Assembly (NCBI RefSeq): GCF_958295425.1
Contig: NC_081154.1
Span: 16,716,364 to 16,780,363, forward strand
Source of the DNA: Solea solea
Lineage: Eukaryota; Chordata; Actinopteri; Pleuronectiformes; Soleidae
Direction of reading: 5' to 3'
Length of the DNA: 64,000 nt
This document shows, piece after piece, positions 48,260 through 59,766 of this stretch. Position numbers and translations under genes: made by a program. The notes beneath the pieces were generated by a model, which saw only the letters and a list, made by a program, of their open reading frames with translations, had not been told where the DNA came from and searched no databases. Numbering within the stretch: position 1 is the first letter of the stretch; each line of letters opens with the position of its first letter.

Positions 48260-49674
48260 GTAAGAGACTTTCGCTGCTTGACAGTGCCTTGCTTTTTTCT
48301 TGACGCTGTTAAAGGTTGATAAGCAATACAAACTCTGAAAATCAGTTTTTGAGTTGGTGTCAGGTGCTTACATGTTATGATAAATCAGACAGGTATTGTT
48401 ATTGTGTTTCCTTGTTTCCTCCATTTTATGCTTCCAAAGTCTGACAAGGGAAATTAAGATAACATAACAGACACAAGTTAAAAATGACGGTGACTCCACC
48501 ATCTAATCTCCCATTCACCATGAGGGCCTAAGACTACTACAAAAAAACCAGACAATTACTGAAACCAGGTGTGAGTCAGTGATGACTCGTGTATTTCCAG
48601 GCATATTAGTCACTCCCTATGCTGGGAAATTCCCACATGGTTCTTTGATTTGCACTTGTAAACAAGGAACATTCAGACTTTTGCACACTTGATTTATTTA
48701 AGTCCTCATTTGTAAGAAACCCATTTAATTTAAATTAATTGTATGTCAAGTCTGTGGAGTCAAGTGTATTGGTATAATAATGTGCTTTGGAAATAAGTGG
48801 ATCTTTAGTAAAACATTTTTCTACAACTCATGGTTTTGTCCACAAACCAAAGTTTCCTGTCATAGGGAAGCCAAAAAAACACAGTAAACAGATTAATTGC
48901 TTATCAAAATGGTTGGCAGTTCATTAAGTAGGGAATTATTAATAATTCAATTGCAGCTCTTGTTTTATTCATGCTGAAATAGACAACCTACAACAAAAGG
49001 TCTATGCACAGTGTAATGCTGATAGAAAAACACCACCATCCACTTTTATTTTGATCCCCTGTACCATCTTTTTTATGCAGGTTAGAAAAAAACGTCAAAT
49101 AATTGTTAGTCCATTAAAACCAAACTTAAGATACATGTAAACATGTTAGTCTGACTGAAATGGAACTAAATCGAAGGCACTTTCACAAAGTCAGACTAAT
49201 GACGCTTTTCCACTACTGGTACCAGCACAGCAAGGTACATGTGACCCTGACCCAGGGTAAAGAAGAAAATGGTGAGGAAAAACTCTGCAAAATCCAGAGC
49301 AGTATATTTTTTGACACATTTATGCTCAGTCACCTTAAAGGGCAAACTGTTTTGAACTTATTGGATGGTAGAAAGGTGCAGACCACCCAAAGGTGTTATG
49401 GCCTGTGATAAAGCAGGTCTGCTGAAAAAGGTAGTAGTAGTAGTCCAATTAATGGCGTAGTCGAGCTAAAACCTGTAGCCACTGCATTAGTGACATAAAT
49501 ATTGTGTGTTGCCTTCTTTCCACATTTTTCCACATTTTCCATTCTCACAAGAGAAGGTTTATTACAGAATACTTGACGTTGCTTGTCATTTTAAACATAA
49601 AGTGGACACAATTAAGTGATGGACTGGGCAAATATTAATGTGATATGGGGATGGTTGTACTTTTGATCGGACAG
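48260..49674 (+). other. znf281: znf281 intron between fingers 1 and 2
   Basis: This 1.4 kb intron is AT-rich. It carries a piece of an interspersed repeat at about 49200-49450, with the text CTTTTCCACTACTGGTACCAGCAC typical of a fish palindromic MITE family, and a short (TAG)n run near 49430. No extra exon is required, because the finger linker joins in frame across it. Confidence 0.8.
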
Positions 49675-49758
49675 GTGAGAGGCCTTTCCGGTGCAGCCAG
49701 TGTAACATGAGCTTCATTCAGAAGTACCTGCTCCAGCGACACGAAAAGATCCACAGTG
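49675..49758 (+). CDS. znf281: znf281 coding exon 4: zinc finger 2
   Basis: The 84 nt exon encodes the linker GERPF and the second C2H2 finger, with Cys239, Cys242, His255 and His259, including the segment [16 protein letters not shown]. It is bounded by a GGACAG acceptor and an AGTG/GTGAGT donor, phase 1 at both ends. The [14 protein letters not shown] string is the signature of the ZNF281/ZNF148 family. Confidence 0.95.
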
Positions 49759-49841
49759 GTGAGTTTCTGGTGTTTAGTCAAGTATTCGGTGTCTTTTCTC
49801 CTCCATAGAAACTCAATTGGAGTAACTGCTGTATTTTGCAG

Positions 49842-49960
49842 GAGAGAAGCCTTTCAGCTGTGACCAGTGTAACATGCGCTTTATCCAGAAGTACCATATG
49901 GAGCGGCACAAAAGGACACACAGTGGCGAGAAGCCATATCGCTGTGATACATGCCAACAA
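49842..49960 (+). CDS. znf281: znf281 coding exon 5: zinc finger 3 and first half of finger 4
   Basis: Encodes finger 3 (Cys267, Cys270, His283, His287; [19 protein letters not shown]) and the two cysteines of finger 4 (Cys295, Cys298), ending at Gln300. It is preceded by an 83 bp intron ending in TTTTGCAG, and ends at CAACAA/GTAAGC, phase 0. Finger 4 is therefore split between two exons. Confidence 0.95.
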
Positions 49961-50507
49961 GTAAGCAACTTTTAGTTTGATAACCAAGTTGTGTTCACCT
50001 TAGAATATTTTCCTCTTTTGTATAATTTTGATGTTTTTAAGTTGGTCCTTTTTTATGAGTGTGGTCCCCAAACCTATTGAAAGACTCAACTCAATGAAAC
50101 CTATGTTAGCTTAAGTGTACAATATTTTAATATTATGTTTGCCATTTATCTTTCCTGACCGGAACCTGCTGTTTACACCGAAGTCTATCGAGGAAAATAA
50201 GCGGTTTTACATCAAAACAAATTCCATGTTCAAATCCTATGTTGAAATTTATCTCGGTGACAAAAAATTGCCAAACAAAGCAGTTCCCGTGTCCTTTCAA
50301 ACTAAAAGGCACAGGTGATAGAGCAATTTACAAACTTACCCATCCCAATTGAAAAGGCTGTCTAATATAAAAGGTTGTTGTCACAGGGGGGCAAGTTTGG
50401 GGCACCCTGCTTTATGGAATAGTGTGTATGAGTGTAATATATTCTCACCATTAGCATGTAAGCAGTTGTAAATACTTTTGTCAAGTCACCCCTCTGCCTT
50501 CTTTCAG

Positions 50508-52139
50508 TTTTTCTCTAGAACAGACCGGTTACTGAAGCACAAACGGACTTGTGGAGAAGCCATAAAGAAGGGCCTAGACCCGAGCATGCTGGAGCTCAGC
50601 GAATCCGAGCTTGGCCAGGGCAGCTATTCACTCACTCAGGGAAACTCGAACACCTCTGGACGCAAAAAGGCCAGGTCCAAGAACGGTGAGGGCGGTGAGC
50701 GCAAGCGGAAGAAAAATGCCTCTGCATCAGTGGCAGGAGCCTCATCCTCTCGTGGGATGGCCCATGACCTGGGCTTACAGGACTTCAGCATGGAGCACCC
50801 CTCAGGCTCGGGCCCTGCCATGCAGGGACGCACACCCAAATTGGTCTTCAAAAAAGCTGGCCGCAAGGGCCTTGATAAGGGCCTCCTCTCTCTGGAAGAC
50901 GATGCTGATGAACAAAAACTGTTGGGCCAGAAGCCTGGCTCAATGGATCATGTGGAGAGTTCTGGTCTCGACAATATGGGTCTACTCCACGGAGCCGGGG
51001 GCAACAAGCAGGGGCCCACCACCAGCAGCAACTACGATGATGCAATGCAGTTTGTGAAAAAGCGGCGCTACCTCCATGCTGTTAACAATGACTATGGAGC
51101 CGGCCCCCTGCACATGGCAAACCAGGGCAACAGTGTCATCCAGGTTTCCCTCGGGCCAGAGCCCACACTGGCCATGCTGGACTCGTCTCCTTTGGAGCTC
51201 AAGCACGACAAGTCTGGCATTCCAGATGAGGTACTGCAAAGCCTGCTAGAACATTATAGCCATAAACCAGAAGGGTCACACCACCATGACGTGACTTTTG
51301 ACCTGCCTGACCACCCACACCATGTTGACCTCCAACCAGCAGCCCCTGTTACCCCAGAGTTGGAGGACGACTCGCCTAACGGCGGCGATAAGACAGTCGT
51401 GATGAGCGAGTACTCGAAATTTCTCCTGCAGGCTCTGGAGCGCACCAGCCATAGTGGACCCTTCCCTACCCTTGGCCACACTGGGCCTTTCCCACTCTTG
51501 TCCAGCAGCTCCAGTCCCACAGGACCCCTGTTCTCTGACAAACACGTGTACTCCACATCGCCACTGGACTGTGGCTACCCGCCTGCTGTGTCTTCCCCGC
51601 TGCCCATCGCCGCCGTTCCCTCATCGACCTCCTCCTCGAACTCCTCAAAGTCCCACTATGGCATGCTGGTGGGCTCTCCCTCTCAGGCAGGCTACCATAT
51701 CACCTTGGAATCCACCAGTCACCAGCAGCTAACTCCATCTCAGGAGTTGACCGAGCAGTTGGAGAAGCAGCACTCCCCTGGCACCTACAACCTCCCTCCC
51801 CAGGACCTGACCACCCAGGCAGATGGTTCCAAGGGGCAGCCACCCAAGGTTGGAGGAAGCGCTGCACCCACCAACGGCTCCAGCTACCCCGATCTGTCCT
51901 CGCTGAACCCCCCTAAAGAAACCACGTACCAGATCGAGAACTTTGCCCAGGCCTTTGGCTCCCAGTTCAAATCAGGGCGGCGGACCCCTCTGGGCTACGG
52001 CAGCGATCCTGCAGCAGAGGTCGACCACCGATTAAGAACTTCAGTGTCAGAATTCTCAGGGTATACCAGTTTGTTAGCTGACGTCAGTGCGCCAGTGAGT
52101 ACAGGATCAAAAACCCCGACAAGCCAAAGTTTCAGATAA
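50508..52139 (+). CDS. znf281: znf281 last coding exon: end of finger 4 and C-terminal regulatory region
   Basis: Encodes residues 301-843 and the TAA stop. It starts FFSRTDRLLKHKRTCGE, completing finger 4 with His311 and Cys315 (a C2HC finger, as in the human protein). Conserved ZNF281 blocks follow: PKLVFKKAGRK, SNYDDAMQFVKKRRYL, HDKSGIPDEVLQSLLEHYS, EYSKFLLQALER, HQQLTPSQEL, TYQIENFAQAFGSQFKSG, and the terminal region VDHRLRTSVSEFSGYTS ending KTPTSQSFR. These separate it from ZNF148. Ser/Pro-rich and His-rich stretches lie between the blocks. The predicted protein is 843 residues, against about 895 in human; the shortfall is mainly in low-complexity N-terminal sequence. Confidence 0.97.
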   Translation, partial: FFSRTDRLLKHKRTCGEAIKKGLDPSMLELSESELGQGSYSLTQGNSNTSGRKKARSKNGEGGERKRKKNASASVAGASSSRGMAHDLGLQDFSMEHPSGSGPAMQGRTPKLVFKKAGRKGLDKGLLSLEDDADEQKLLGQKPGSMDHVESSGLDNMGLLHGAGGNKQGPTTSSNYDDAMQFVKKRRYLHAVNNDYGAGPLHMANQGNSVIQVSLGPEPTLAMLDSSPLELKHDKSGIPDEVLQSLLEHYSHKPEGSHHHDVTFDLPDHPHHVDLQPAAPVTPELEDDSPNGGDKTVVMSEYSKFLLQALERTSHSGPFPTLGHTGPFPLLSSSSSPTGPLFSDKHVYSTSPLDCGYPPAVSSPLPIAAVPSSTSSSNSSKSHYGMLVGSPSQAGYHITLESTSHQQLTPSQELTEQLEKQHSPGTYNLPPQDLTTQADGSKGQPPKVGGSAAPTNGSSYPDLSSLNPPKETTYQIENFAQAFGSQFKSGRRTPLGYGSDPAAEVDHRLRTSVSEFSGYTSLLADVSAPVSTGSKTPTSQSFR

Positions 52140-53757
52140 GGGTCAAACAAGGTGAATAGAGTAGGGGACTGTTCTGTTACTGTTCAGTCTCACTACGTCA
52201 TCCTAATTTTGTTCTTGTAGCAAAGTTTTGTTTTTTAAACACTGCCATTAATGTTGATACAAAAATGACCAGGGAGGGTCTTCCATGGCCTCAAATGCAA
52301 TTTTTTTTAAACTATTCTCATTTTTAAAATGTATTTAGTCGCTTAATTTTTAGTAGTGAATTTTTTGACATGAACATACCGTAGATTTAAATGTAATTTA
52401 AAAAAAAAAAAGAAAAAAACATTTAGAGGGTAGCTATAAACTTGCTTGGTTTTCTTTATTTTCTCTTCCTTCTATCCTGAACTCTTGTGTTTTACCAATC
52501 ATCAAACCATTAATTGTAAAGTAATAATGAAATAATGTTGATACGTTCAATAATAATACAAGTTGTGGCAGGGAAAGGCCCAGAATTCAAATGGCAAAAA
52601 AGTATATATTGTCTGTTACAAGAAACATTTTTAACTCAGGAAAATAGGCAAAATTGTGTAATAAGACTATGTATTATGAGATGCAATTAGCACAGTTTTT
52701 ACAGGTGTATTTTGAGAGTAGAAAGCTTTGATTTTTATTTTTGTGTGTTTTTTAAAAGAAATTCAAAAGAACAGCAAATTACAATACTTGATGTTTGGTT
52801 CTCTACTGCGAGCAGCTTTTGTCAAGATAATGGTACTGTTGTGTTCACGCGAGGACATCCACATTTCTTTCGAGAGTCACGGACATAAAACGAGGTAGTT
52901 GAACATAACGGATTGTTTTATCGACACACACTTTCACACAGTGATGGGCAGCTAAGTCCGTCTTACCGTGCACTCCTCTCACGCCCACCAGCGGCCAGTA
53001 GATAAATGCTGTGTTTCCTTCGTTGTACGGTTTGGGCTGGTACAGTAGGTATGGTGTGAAACAAACCCTCAATCAGGCTTGCATTTTAAATGAGAACAGC
53101 ATCGCATGACGTACCACTGCGACAACAAAGGCATGCGACACAAAAGACAACATTGGAGGACATCCAGCAGCTTTTTTTTTTCTCCTGCTGGGTTTGTGGC
53201 ATCCATGGGATATTTGCACCGATCGTAAGGGAGGGCCATTTTTATTTTGCCCAATTAGACTGTCGTGGGTGGAGCTGGTCTAGCTCCTCCCTGACTGTAC
53301 CATTTTACTCTGGTATCCCGAGGGAAGGGTGGAAAGGTTAGAGATGGTTATTTTGGTACAATTTCTAATGGAAACGCCAAAAATATGTACTGTACTGTAC
53401 CGAAACAAACCGCTCCACTCTGTGGAAACACGGCTTAAAAACAGCAGGTCCTCAAAGTCCTCGTAGTGAGCGTTGTGGCTGCTGCAGCATGCAATGAACA
53501 AAATATCTGTGATCGGTTTATCGCAGTGTGGTTGAAGTAAATTAAAAAAAAAAACAAGTCACCACTTATCTGCTCCACTCCTTGCCGTTCCTTTTTTGTG
53601 TCAATGGAATCAAACAAGCACTTTGTTAAAGAAAAAAAAAAGAAAAAAAACAAACAATGAAACAAATCATTGGTAACAACCCATTCAATTTGCATACGTG
53701 ATACATGAGTATTATGCTAATGATCATTAATATTATTTTAAGAGGAGAAAACTGTGA

Positions 53758-53816
53758 ATGGGGGGAGGGAGGTTGGTTGGGTGGGTGATGGGGGGGGGGT
53801 GCGGGGTGGGAGGGCT
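53758..53816 (+). other. G-rich tract, potential quadruplex, in znf281 3' UTR
   Basis: The block has at least six runs of three or more G within 59 bases, including GGGGGGAGGGAGG, GGGTGGG and a run of ten G. This satisfies the usual G3+ N1-7 pattern on the strand of the znf281 transcript. Confidence 0.6.
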
Positions 53817-55140
53817 GGATAATTGTCTGATAGGTTTTGATAGGGCTTGACTAGGCATGATGACGGGCATTTAATGTATTGTTTGTTTTTCAATGATAGA
53901 ACAGGGGAAGGGCTCAGGGGGAATGCTTTTTCTTACGGTTTGCCGGGTGATGTAAAAAGATTTTTTTTTCTTTTTTGCCATAATTTTGTTATACAATATT
54001 TTGAGAGTACCTCTTTGTATTTAAGTGTTTCGAGAGACGGGCTGACATGCTGGAACCCCTATATCTTTAATCCCCCTGGATGTGTCGGATGCATACCCAA
54101 AACACCCTTTTATTTATTCTCCACCAGCCACAACAAAACCCAGTGGCAGGCATGTTATCACCGGACCTACACACCCGACCCCCCCGCCCCTTTCCTTATT
54201 CCCTTATAACCCCATGTTTTTAATCATTTTCAAGAACCAGCATCAACAAAAACATGTTCAAACCTGAAAAGCTGAGTTGTACCGATCTCCGCTTCCCAAA
54301 AAATGGAGCCCTGCACTCACAAGAATAAACAATGGCCTTCTTTGTCTTCCGTGGCTCGAGCCATTCTGTCCCGGCAGCCAGGGTTGATATTTAATTTAGT
54401 TGATTTCCTGTGAGCCCCCCTTCCTTTCCTCCCCCCTTTCCTATGTCTGTGAGCTCCACCGCCGCCAAGAGACTTTGAAGCTGCTCACATCACAGGGAAC
54501 AAAGACTGACCAGCCACATCACTCCAAACACACTATGCTTTTAAAGGAGAGAAGAAAAAAAAGACAATAAGATTGACCTAAATATACCTCATATCACTAA
54601 AGAGTAAGAAAGCAGGGACACGCGTTTCATGTATGTAGTGGAAATATTTGTAGTATAGGTTCGACATATTGTATAATCATTTAACACTGACTGTGTTTAC
54701 AATTATTGAGCAGATGACTCAAAATGCAAATGTATTTTTTTTTTCTGTACAAAAACCATCCACGCCAAGCAGTGTTGCATTCTAGATGCCTCATAGATCA
54801 TTCATTCTTCTCATGTTATATCCCTTATTTTTGTTACTTGCCATAATGTGTTTTGATATGATCTCTAGAAGGATATTGTTTACAAAAATGTACAAAAACA
54901 CTAAAAATGTGTGTTCTCAATGTTTTTTTTTGTTTGTTTTTTTTGTTTTTTTTCTTGAGTTTTTCCTCCAGTATGCATGATAAGACATTTTTGTATGGCT
55001 TTTTTCCCCCCTTGTCACCTCAATACCAAATTTTGTAGCAGAAGCCTCCCCATTCCTTTGTCTTATTTGTTCTAGACCCCTTGTGATATGATTTCCCAGG
55101 CTGTACCTGTTATTGAGATGATGAACGGATTAGAGAAGCC

Positions 55141-55146
55141 AATAAA
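55141..55146 (+). terminator. znf281: znf281 poly(A) signal AATAAA
   Basis: A canonical AATAAA hexamer, followed within 10 bases by a T-rich stretch and a TGTTTGCTTTTG element downstream, as expected for cleavage and polyadenylation. It is the best candidate for the end of the znf281 transcript. Confidence 0.6.
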
Positions 55147-55619
55147 AACTTTTTGTTACAAAAGAAATGGAAACTACACAGTGTTTGCTTTTGTCAAAGC
55201 ACTAAATCTCCCGGGAAGACTGTTTCCAGAGTTCATGAGTCAAGTCTGGGGGTAGGATATAAGGGTGAGTTCCATTTGTAAGGATTTTCAACTCCGATCA
55301 ACCTCACTAACCTTGACATGGAATTAAAAGATGGCTGCCACTACAGGAACACTGCTTCTTTTAGCACTTCTGCAGTATTTGTTTCACAGTAAATCAGTCT
55401 TATACATAGTACTGTTTAATTGTTAACTGTAGACCTGTTGCTGCTGTGTTTGAGTGCATAAAAAACATTTACAGCAAACTAGTATTGGTAATAATGGCTA
55501 ACGATGTCTATCCTGAGACAGGTTTGCGTTTCCAGCTCTTCACCTGGAATGCTGTGAGCTGTGGGGTGACATGACTCCCAGTTCCGAGTTCTGATGTAAA
55601 TGGAATGCAGCATTGTAAA

Positions 55620-56388
55620 TAGAGATGTTCTGATACCATTTTTTCCCTCCTGATACCGATTCCGATACTTGTGCTGTGGGTATTGGCCGATACAGAGTAC
55701 CGATACCGATACCAATGTGTTATAAAAGAAAATATATCATACTACGCCTGCATGACTGTGTTATGATTATCATTGGTGGTAAGGTTTGGCTTAAGTTAAA
55801 CCCTCTGTAAAACATGAACGAATACAGCAAATGGACACCATTTATTTTTACCAGTGATATGTTATTTCGTTTTTCAGCTTGTACGTTTGTTTTGACTCTG
55901 GTCCAAACACCGCAGCACTGGCAGAGCTTCATGTTTCCATGACGACTGACTGGAAAAGGACGCGCGCAACATAATTTTTACATGACTCCAGATTGTTAAA
56001 ATGAGTCTCTGAAGTAACGCTAAACTTTGAAAACAGAGGCATACATACGCAGGACACAGGTACGCTGGTGAGTTGTAGCGCTGCTCTTTACGATTAATTA
56101 ACGGCCGCTCCAGTTTGACTGTAGGCGCGCTAACGGAGCTAGCGCAGCTAACAACGCTAACGGAGCTAACTGGTAAATACTGCCAAACCGCCGACATGAT
56201 GAGCTAACGTTAGCTCCTTGTCTACAGGTGTCAGGCGAAGAAGAACCGCGTCAGAGCTAACGGAGCTCTAATACATTACGTGGTATCGGATCGGTGCATG
56301 GACTACAGTACTCGCCGATACCGATGCCCACATTTTCGGCAGTATCGGAGGCATTTCCGATACTGGTATCGGAATCGGAACAACTCTA
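55620..56388. mobile_element. Non-autonomous hAT-like element, 769 bp, with 8 bp target-site duplication
   Basis: The termini are TAGAGATGTTCTGATACC and, at the other end, GGAATCGGAACAACTCTA, which are inverted imperfect repeats rich in CCGATACCGATACC. The flanks are ATTGTAAA at 55612-55619 and again at 56389-56396, a perfect 8 bp duplication. The interior (56100-56260) has repeated GCTAACGGAGCTAAC motifs. There is no transposase frame. It sits about 450 bp beyond the znf281 poly(A) signal. Confidence 0.92.
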
Positions 56389-57740
56389 ATTGTAAAGGCC
56401 CTGGTATACGTCCGTGCACATGCCGAAGTGTGAGTCGCTGGTATACTTGCGCTTCAGGGTCCTGTAGTATCTGACTTCACCGCCAGGTGGCGATACAAGG
56501 AAATAGGACGCTTTCCTACCAAAGAAGAAGAGAACGATGCTATAGCTCCCTCGGACACGTCTGGTTTGAGCGGCGTTGGGGTGTCAGGCAGGTCGAGGCT
56601 CGGTGACCTTGGCGACTAGTTCTTGTCAAAAAAAAATGTTCTGCTTGGTGAGCGGGGCTCATTCTCCACCTACCTGAGAGGCGGAAGTTCCGTTTTAAAC
56701 TGTCCGTGTTGGTCTGCGTGTGCTGTGCACAGAAGTATACCACGGCCTTAAGGCTTGCGTACATACGACTTGTTCTATGGCTACAAAAATTGATCATGTG
56801 GTCATGCACCTATACAAACATCCTTAGAGCCAGGTCATACTTAAAGCATTCCTGTGCCAGGGGGAGCAGCTTCAGATTTCTGCAGGCATGTACAGGCCCT
56901 CAAACGATGATCCGGGGAATTTCCCACAGACTTCTTTTGTGTTCCTTGTATACTTCCAGTGCTGACTTGCACCTGTGTGTCGATACTTGTGAACGTCCTC
57001 ATATGACCTAAAGCAAGTTTCCATAGTTACCGTCTTCTTTGTCGTCTGTTTTTTTTTTTTAACCAAAAGAGGAGCATGCCACCAAATGGACTGGAAAAGT
57101 TCTATGCTACAAGGAATCAAGTCAACCTTATTTTTAGAGCACATTTAAAAACAACCAAGGTTGACCAAAGACTAAAGAGTTAAAGGCACAGCAACATAAA
57201 GGATATAAGACAAAATCAATAATAAGACAATAAAAAGGTAAAATCTAGACCCTTGCAGGATCAAACTGGAAATGTGTGCACATTTTTGTGGGGCAGATGA
57301 AAAAATGTTCGTCTCCCAGATCGTAGCAGACCTCTAAACGCTCTCGCGCTAAATGTACAACCCGGCCCTGATGAGTAGAACATGCAATTCCTACCGTTAA
57401 ACCTTCAGAAATGTCTCTCATTAGGTATTAGGCATGCCATTTTCCATTTCTACATAACACCTCCTCCTTTTTTAAGGATGGTAAACTATCCTGAGTCAAA
57501 TCACGATATCAAGCGTGACACGAGTAAATGTGTGCGTGATGTTATTTCAAGCATATACACACAACTCTTAAATTGAATGTTGGGAAAAATTCTACAAAGT
57601 TGTTGAAAAAATCCCATGCCCCTTCTGTGGGTCCCGACCCAGTCTTTGGGAACCGCTGCTGTAATGCAATAATGAGAAGTAAAAGATATGGTTTATACAT
57701 GGCGATTTTTGTCATTCTTTGTGTGGTCTTTAGTGGTAAG

Positions 57741-57780
57741 AAGCACCGCCCCCTGTAGCTGCCTGCAGGGGGCGGTGCTT
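57741..57780. repeat. Perfect GC-rich hairpin, 15 bp arms
   Basis: AAGCACCGCCCCCTG at 57741-57755 and its exact reverse complement at 57766-57780 flank a 10 base loop, TAGCTGCCTG. The arms are about 70% G+C in otherwise AT-rich sequence. No gene is adjacent. Confidence 0.9.
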
Positions 57781-58300
57781 AGGAGAAGCACAGGTGTGAG
57801 CAATTACTGATTAACACCAGGTAGATGTGTGGCAAAGTGTCTGCAGGTAAGATATCTGCGTTAAAAGACCATTAACGTTTGTAGTGTGCCTCTGTCTGAG
57901 TTGTTTCAAACTTACTGTCTGTTTCTTGACTCAGTCCAGATCTTTAAAACCCATTTAAAGTTTTATTTTGACATATTGGTCGATCAGAATGTGCTCCCCT
58001 TACTATTATTGATTATCATGCAACAGTACTTTGTAAGTAATCATTTTTTGGGCCAAGAATCCACGCTGATCCTCCATTATTTACTTTGAATAGTAATGGT
58101 AGCATTGCATTTAATTATAAGTGTCATTCAAAAGGTCTTCAAAATTCCTAAATTTGATTTGGATAACCCTGGCAGTATACCAGTGTTGTAATGTAACAAC
58201 ACAAATACAAATACAAATACTTTGTTACTGTAGTCGACAGTTACTGTAAGTAGAATGTTCACATATCTGTACTTTACTTTGTTATTTATATTTCTAACAA

Positions 58301-58462
58301 CCTGAAGTGCAAATCACAACAAAACAGAAACGACATTAACAAATTAGCCGACATTAACAAAAGAGAACCGACATTAACAAAAGAGAAACAACAACAACAA
58401 CAACAAAACAAAAAAGGTAGACAATGTCATTTCTCTTTTGTTGTTGTGATTTGCACTTCAGG
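58301..58462. repeat. Foldback MITE with internal tandem repeats
   Basis: CCTGAAGTGCAAATCACAAC at the left is mirrored by GTTGTGATTTGCACTTCAGG at the right. The interior has CGACATTAACAAAAGAGAAC repeated about three times and a short (CAA)n run. Confidence 0.8.
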
Positions 58463-58534
58463 GCCACCGTACAAATGTCCAAACATTGGTACATAATGTA
58501 TGAATGAACACATGTTGATGTATTTTGGTGTTAT

Positions 58535-58625
58535 TAGGTTATTTATTTCAGGAACCTCAATGTACAGAAAATCAAAGTCTGTAACCAGAGACACAAAAAT
58601 GGACGACGTTTCAGCTCTGCCTTCT
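58535..58625 (+). repeat. Interspersed repeat piece matching 20231-20295
   Basis: TATTTATTTCAGGAACCTCA, AAAATCAAAGTCTGTAACC and GACACAAAAATGGACGACGT mirror the text at 20.2 kb. It ends about 160 bp before the exon-like segment at 58789. Confidence 0.75.
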
Positions 58626-58788
58626 TCCAGGAGAGCGTTCCCATTTTAGCAGTGGGAATGACAGACACCTTCATTCTCATTGAGACATTTTCCTACTTAA
58701 AACAACTTAGTTTTGTTTCCATTATATAGACTTTTCTCCTTCTGAGTGTTAATCCACATTACTGTGTTCTCATGTCATGTGTCCACAG

Positions 58789-58880
58789 GGAGTGTGAGCT
58801 GAGCACAGTTGAGGCTCTGCAGCTGCCAGTAGATGGAGCTGTTGACTCATCATCAGCATCCACTGGTAGACGCACAGTCG
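58789..58880 (+). other. Exon-like segment with open frame, gene unknown
   Basis: A 92 bp segment lies between a GTGTCCACAG acceptor and a strong GTCG/GTGAGT donor. One frame is open and reads ECELSTVEALQLPVDGAVDS followed by SSASTGRRTV. The composition is ordinary for protein. No neighbouring exon or family was recognised, so it may be chance, an exon of a non-coding RNA, or a piece of a gene outside the window. Confidence 0.25.
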
Positions 58881-59766
58881 GTGAGTATTACCGGACATTA
58901 CCTGACATTTATATAGAGCTTTAATGCTCTATAAACTTAGCAAAAAGCTACATTTATTTCTTCTTTTGTAAGAAATATGTATTTATGTAGCACTTTTCTG
59001 AGTTACAATGATTATTTCTGAAGTGCTTTTCTAATAAAACTGATGATAATCTGAGTTAAGAGCTGATTTGAAGTAATAATATTTGATTTAAAGCACTTTT
59101 TAAAGTAATGACCTCTGATCGAGCACATTTCTAATAAGGCTAATAATAATCCTAAGTGATGACCTCATTTATGGAGCATGTTTTTGGAAATAAAAATGAT
59201 CGTTCTTTATCGAGCACTTTGCTCACACTTTTCCAGCACAGCAACAAACGCACAATGTAAACAATTTTGGATGGAGCAGTGTGCACAAAAAACTACAAGT
59301 ACCCAACTGGACAATTAAGAAGAGTCATGGACAAAATCAGTAAAATGAAAGAAAATACATGTTAAATTAGTGCAGTAAAATTTAGAGAAGCTCTCCAGTC
59401 AAAGTATGTTTAACTGGAAAAGAAAATACATGTGAAAGATGTCGCTTTCAGGGGGGAAAGGACAAATACTTGAAACCTGTACCTGAGGGTTCATGTGGCA
59501 ATGAGGACAGACAATGGCTTCACATTAAAAAATAAAATGAACAAATACCTTTGACGTCTGACCCTAATAGTTTACAATCGGATTACTTTATCAGACTTGT
59601 CTGTTATCAGCGGCCTGTCACGTCTCCTAAACTTTGACCATTTGAGTACTTTCATTTCCCTGAAAACTTGCCCTGACACTTGATCAGACAAAGACAAAGA
59701 CAAGGTAAGACGTAGATGTGTGGCACGTCCTCCAACAGTGAGGCGATCCAAGGCAATATGACCATT

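Larger units (their letters stand above)
52140..55165 (+). other. znf281: znf281 3' UTR
   Basis: About 3 kb of AT-rich, non-coding sequence follows the stop codon, with T- and A-rich runs typical of vertebrate 3' UTRs. It extends to a canonical AATAAA near 55141. The stretch at about 52850-53430 reads like an inserted repeat: it contains TGTGGAAACACGGCTT, similar to the palindromic family at 37.2-37.7 kb. A G-rich block is at 53758-53816. Length is inferred from the poly(A) signal; an earlier poly(A) site cannot be excluded. Confidence 0.65.

Noticed and set aside
47112..52139. znf148 rather than znf281
   Set aside because: LPPVTSFTR near the N-terminus and the terminal TYQIENFAQAFGSQFKSG ... 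KTPTSQSFR are ZNF281 features not present in ZNF148.
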